From contig JAFXGX010000040.1 in assembly GCA_017536695.1 (NCBI GenBank), positions 1 through 37,169 on the forward strand: a stretch of 37,169 nt of DNA, written 5' to 3'. Under the pieces are notes generated by a model. The model saw only the letters and a program-made list of their open reading frames with translations, had not been told where the DNA came from and did no database searches. A program made the position numbers and the translations under genes. Of this stretch, positions 34,861 through 37,169 are shown piece after piece. The DNA comes from Bacteroidaceae bacterium (GTDB lineage: Bacteria; Bacteroidota; Bacteroidia; Bacteroidales; Bacteroidaceae). Within the stretch, counting starts at the first letter, position 1. Every line of letters starts with the position of its first letter.

Positions 34861-35829
34861 TTACTGGTTACGAATCTTGTTTCCTAAAATAAAGCCGAAG
34901 ATACCTGTCAGCACAATACCGATAGTTGTCTGTACGACATTAAGCATATCGACAAGCGGCGAGACATCGCGCAACACTTCCGAGTCCATGCCAGCCATGT
35001 TCTTGAGACTGACTGACAGCGCCTCACCATACTCAAGCAGCGACACATTAGAAGTGAATGCCCAAGCGAATAAAAAAACGGTAACAATATATGTAAGTAC
35101 CATCTTGGTCATGCTTTCGCCATAGCCGAAAAGGATATCCGAAGCCACATTAGTCATTATGTGGCATATGTTCACCAATTTCCTTTTAATGCCGATACCT
35201 TTTCTGAAGAGTTCGCTCATCATGCGGCGACGTTCCATACGCCTGCCCCTCACATATGCCCAGTTGCCGTCGGCAATAAAACCCTTGCCTGTCCATAACG
35301 CATTGAAATTCTTGTATATTTCCTCGGCCTCTTCCCAACGTCCTTTAAGAGCCTCTTCGGGGTTCCAGTCCGATACGGAATTTACATCATTCTTTCTCTC
35401 GCCCGTACCATACTCGTGCCAATCGACAAGAAATTTCCTGTAGGCCTTCTCATCCTGTTGCAGTATACGGCCACCCAGCAGTTCCCGGCGCCTTATTATT
35501 GCCGAGTCGCCGAAGTAAGTCTTGTTGAAACTGCAGTTGCTTACAGAAGAATGGTTGAATATTATCACACCGTCGAGAAAAGCCCTGTAGAAATCGCAGA
35601 ACTCAATGGTGGCCTCTTCAAACGTTCCGTGTTCTATGTTGGCATAGCGGAAATCGCTCCACACTATTGTTGCCTTACGGAAACGGCAATGTACAAGTTC
35701 GCATTGCTTGAAACTGACGCGTTCAAGGCGACAACCTGAAAAGTCAATGCCCTCGAGTCTCCGGCCCGAGAAATCGACTCCGATAATCTCTTTTTTCTCA
35801 ATAAGTTTAGTCAGTTCGGTATTTTCCAT
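34861..35829 (-). CDS. Pentapeptide-repeat protein with two-TM channel-like C-terminus
   Basis: A 322-residue protein. Residues 15-115 are pentapeptide-like repeats (GVDFSGRRLEGIDFSGCRLE and onward), which form a right-handed beta-solenoid. A basic linker (about 190-220, RRMERRRM) follows, then a membrane segment at about 243-262, a short loop (EALSVSLKNMAGMDSE), and a second membrane segment at about 295-316. The layout resembles two-TM potassium channels, but no TVGYG filter is present. Function is unknown. It has its own promoter and leads into hydF after nine bases; a link to hydrogenase maturation is only inferred from this. Confidence 0.85.
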   Translation of the reverse strand: MENTELTKLIEKKEIIGVDFSGRRLEGIDFSGCRLERVSFKQCELVHCRFRKATIVWSDFRYANIEHGTFEEATIEFCDFYRAFLDGVIIFNHSSVSNCSFNKTYFGDSAIIRRRELLGGRILQQDEKAYRKFLVDWHEYGTGERKNDVNSVSDWNPEEALKGRWEEAEEIYKNFNALWTGKGFIADGNWAYVRGRRMERRRMMSELFRKGIGIKRKLVNICHIMTNVASDILFGYGESMTKMVLTYIVTVFLFAWAFTSNVSLLEYGEALSVSLKNMAGMDSEVLRDVSPLVDMLNVVQTTIGIVLTGIFGFILGNKIRNQ

Positions 35830-35849
35830 AGTATCATTTTTGCATTCCG

Positions 35850-35857
35850 CAAAAATA
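35850..35857 (-). promoter_or_regulatory. -7 box of the pentapeptide-hydF promoter
   Basis: TATTTTTG on the minus strand matches TAnnTTTG exactly and ends 21 bases before the ATG at 35829. No strong -33 TTTG is seen. Confidence 0.5.
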
Positions 35858-35876
35858 ACAATGTTTTGAAAATATA

Positions 35877-36995
35877 CTACACTTTAAGGAACAGTTTTTT
35901 GCTGTACATGAACTTGAGTATAAAGAATATTGTGAGACTGTTGCATGCTGCAAGCAGTACATGATACCAACCGCCAAGATACTGTTCGGTTCCATAGAGC
36001 AACGAAGCGGCAATACCACGAAAATTGATGAGTTCCCCAATGAGGTATGCAGTAATTGCATTGCAGCCATAACAGAGCAACCAGTTCCACCCCTTTGTGT
36101 GCCCTTTTACATCTATCCACCAATAGAAGAGAGCAAGCAACAGATAACACCACCCTGCACTGCACAGCACCATGCTTGCGCTCCATATGCGCTTGATGAT
36201 TGGCTGGTACATGCCAAAGAGATACCCCGCAACCAACAGCACAAATGCCATAAGAAACAGTTTCTTTGCCGTTGACACGCGGTCACCGTTACCGCTCTTT
36301 GTCAAATGCCCTGCAAAACTGCCGAGTGTTACCGTACAACAGAATGTTATGCTGCTCCATACCCAGGTATAGTCGTACCAAGGAGCAAAGATTACAGCAC
36401 CATCTTCGGCAATGACACTGCCGTCGCGGAAACGGGCAAGTAGTTCCTTGTCGAGAGTGCATGCGAAGTTACCCTGCGCACTCCAGTCTCCAACGACATG
36501 CATCGGCACAGAATATATAAGGAGCAGAAGAGCTATTGCAGCCAATTGCTGCCAAGGTTTCAGATAGAGCACCATAGGCGCTGCAAGCAGATAACCGACA
36601 GCTATCGCTTGAAGCGTGTTGCTATAAAGATATATTCTATCAGGGTCAAGTGAAAGGATGTTGCCCTGTACCACCATTCCAAGGAAGAAAAGGAGCAGGA
36701 AACGTTTCATTATACGAATCCACACCTTGCCATTGCCGCTTTGAGTACGGTATTTAGGCAACGAGTACGGCATAGTCACTCCCGACATGAAAAGGAAAAG
36801 CGGCATTACAAGGTCCCACACACGCAATCCCTCCCATTCGGCATGGTCAAGTTGGTATAAAAGAGTATCGTTGATTGCCTCACAGTCAAGTTCAATAAGA
36901 AAAAGGCGCAACACGGGCTGCAAGCCTACAAGCAACATAAGGTCCAGGCCTCGCAGCACATCAAGCGAAAGCAATCTTCCGTTGTTATTGTTCAT
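35877..36995 (-). CDS. NagX/HGSNAT-like membrane acyltransferase
   Basis: A 372-residue membrane protein with about ten hydrophobic segments, starting MNNNNGRLLSLDVLRGLDLM, the hallmark of the NagX/DUF5009/COG4299 group. Relatives include human heparan-alpha-glucosaminide N-acetyltransferase, and bacterial members are often near amino-sugar genes. Further motifs are WDLVMPLFLFMSGVTMPYSL and LQAIAVGYLL. The substrate is inferred to be a sugar or amino sugar. The start at 36995 is followed upstream, after 38 bases, by an insertion sequence, so its original promoter may have been lost. Confidence 0.88.
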   Translation of the reverse strand: MNNNNGRLLSLDVLRGLDLMLLVGLQPVLRLFLIELDCEAINDTLLYQLDHAEWEGLRVWDLVMPLFLFMSGVTMPYSLPKYRTQSGNGKVWIRIMKRFLLLFFLGMVVQGNILSLDPDRIYLYSNTLQAIAVGYLLAAPMVLYLKPWQQLAAIALLLLIYSVPMHVVGDWSAQGNFACTLDKELLARFRDGSVIAEDGAVIFAPWYDYTWVWSSITFCCTVTLGSFAGHLTKSGNGDRVSTAKKLFLMAFVLLVAGYLFGMYQPIIKRIWSASMVLCSAGWCYLLLALFYWWIDVKGHTKGWNWLLCYGCNAITAYLIGELINFRGIAASLLYGTEQYLGGWYHVLLAACNSLTIFFILKFMYSKKLFLKV

Positions 36996-37037
36996 AGCAT
37001 ATCTGTTTTAAGAAGAAGAGGGCGAACCTGAGATGAA

Positions 37038-37070
37038 CCCCGAAAGTTAGACAAAAAACTTTCGGGGTTT
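37038..37070 (+). terminator. Hairpin between the IS end and its transposase start
   Basis: CCCCGAAAGTT (37038-37048) and AACTTTCGGGG (37057-37067) form a perfect 11-bp stem followed by TTTT, just five bases before the transposase ATG. It can stop transcription entering from outside and limit transposase expression. Confidence 0.65.
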
Positions 37071-37074
37071 TGTT

Positions 37075-37169
37075 ATGTCTAAAAAATTAAAGAAACATGG
37101 CTATGCAGAAAGATTGAAGTATATGCATATGCTTGAAAATGGATATAGTAGAGAGTATATCCATCGCCA
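37075..37169 (+). CDS. N-terminal fragment of an IS3-like transposase (OrfA)
   Basis: The frame starts MSKKLKKHGYAERLKYMHML and continues ENGYSREYIHR to the window edge (31 codons). The residues fit the helix-turn-helix start of IS3-family OrfA proteins, which bind the element ends. Too little is present to assign a group. Confidence 0.65.
   Translation, partial: MSKKLKKHGYAERLKYMHMLENGYSREYIHR

Larger units (their letters stand above)
37034..37169 (+). mobile_element. Left end of an IS3-like insertion sequence (truncated by window)
   Basis: TGAACCCCGAAAGTTAGACA at 37034-37053 looks like the TG-starting terminal inverted repeat of IS3-family elements, which often read C-rich then AAAGTTAGACA. 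A transposase-like frame follows. The right end and target duplication lie outside the window. Confidence 0.7.

Noticed and set aside
1-37169. tRNA or rRNA genes
   Set aside because: No cloverleaf with the T-arm GTTCRA pattern and no rRNA-like text was seen in the gaps between genes.

Overview
The window reads as a chromosomal segment of a Bacteroidales bacterium (phylum Bacteroidota). The evidence is in the sequence: Bacteroidota-type -7 promoter boxes (TAnnTTTG or TAnnTTCG) ahead of many genes, weak Shine-Dalgarno signals, a BspA-like leucine-rich-repeat surface protein, a FucP-type sugar transporter, an S-type sulfatase, a FadL-like porin, a GH20 hexosaminidase and a TonB-type barrel. Genus cannot be fixed from the sequence alone; a gut or rumen lineage such as Prevotellaceae, Bacteroidaceae or Muribaculaceae is an inference from the glycan-degrading genes.

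Layout. 1-2812 (+): the 3' part of a giant BspA-like protein and a 51-residue companion peptide. 2896-4000: a decayed patch with a beta-helix lipoprotein remnant (+) running into a metallopeptidase remnant (-), then an imperfect palindromic repeat. 4001-8703 (-): yigZ, serC, a DbpA-like helicase and a sulfatase. 8788-11956 (+): grpE-dnaJ-folC with an operator-like palindrome at the promoter. 12061-15708 (+): galactose operon galM-MFS transporter-galK. 15817-17937 (-): tex. 18083-20640 (+): transketolase and rpiB. 20825-22221 (+): FadL-like porin. 22351-24819 (-): a tightly overlapped five-gene operon headed by riboflavin synthase and a nitroreductase. 25167-25409 (+): small unknown protein. 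25482-26219 (-): M15-like DUF5715 protein. 26341-32437 (+): GH20 hexosaminidase with several lectin-like modules, then an outer-membrane beta-barrel receptor. 32420-36995 (-): LOG-like nucleotide-binding protein, HydF, a pentapeptide/two-TM protein and a NagX-like acyltransferase. 37034-end (+): left end of an IS3-like insertion sequence.

Together the genes suggest a host- or plant-glycan forager. The sulfatase, GH20 enzyme and barrels would release or import sugars, the gal operon and pentose-phosphate pair process them, and the riboflavin/nitroreductase operon and HydF point to anaerobic redox metabolism. No CRISPR array, tRNA, rRNA or complete defence system was found. The least explained parts are the riboflavin-synthase operon with its three poorly known members, the pentapeptide/two-TM protein that lacks a K+ selectivity filter, the 10-bp tandem repeat ahead of the LOG-like gene, and the operator-like palindrome at grpE.
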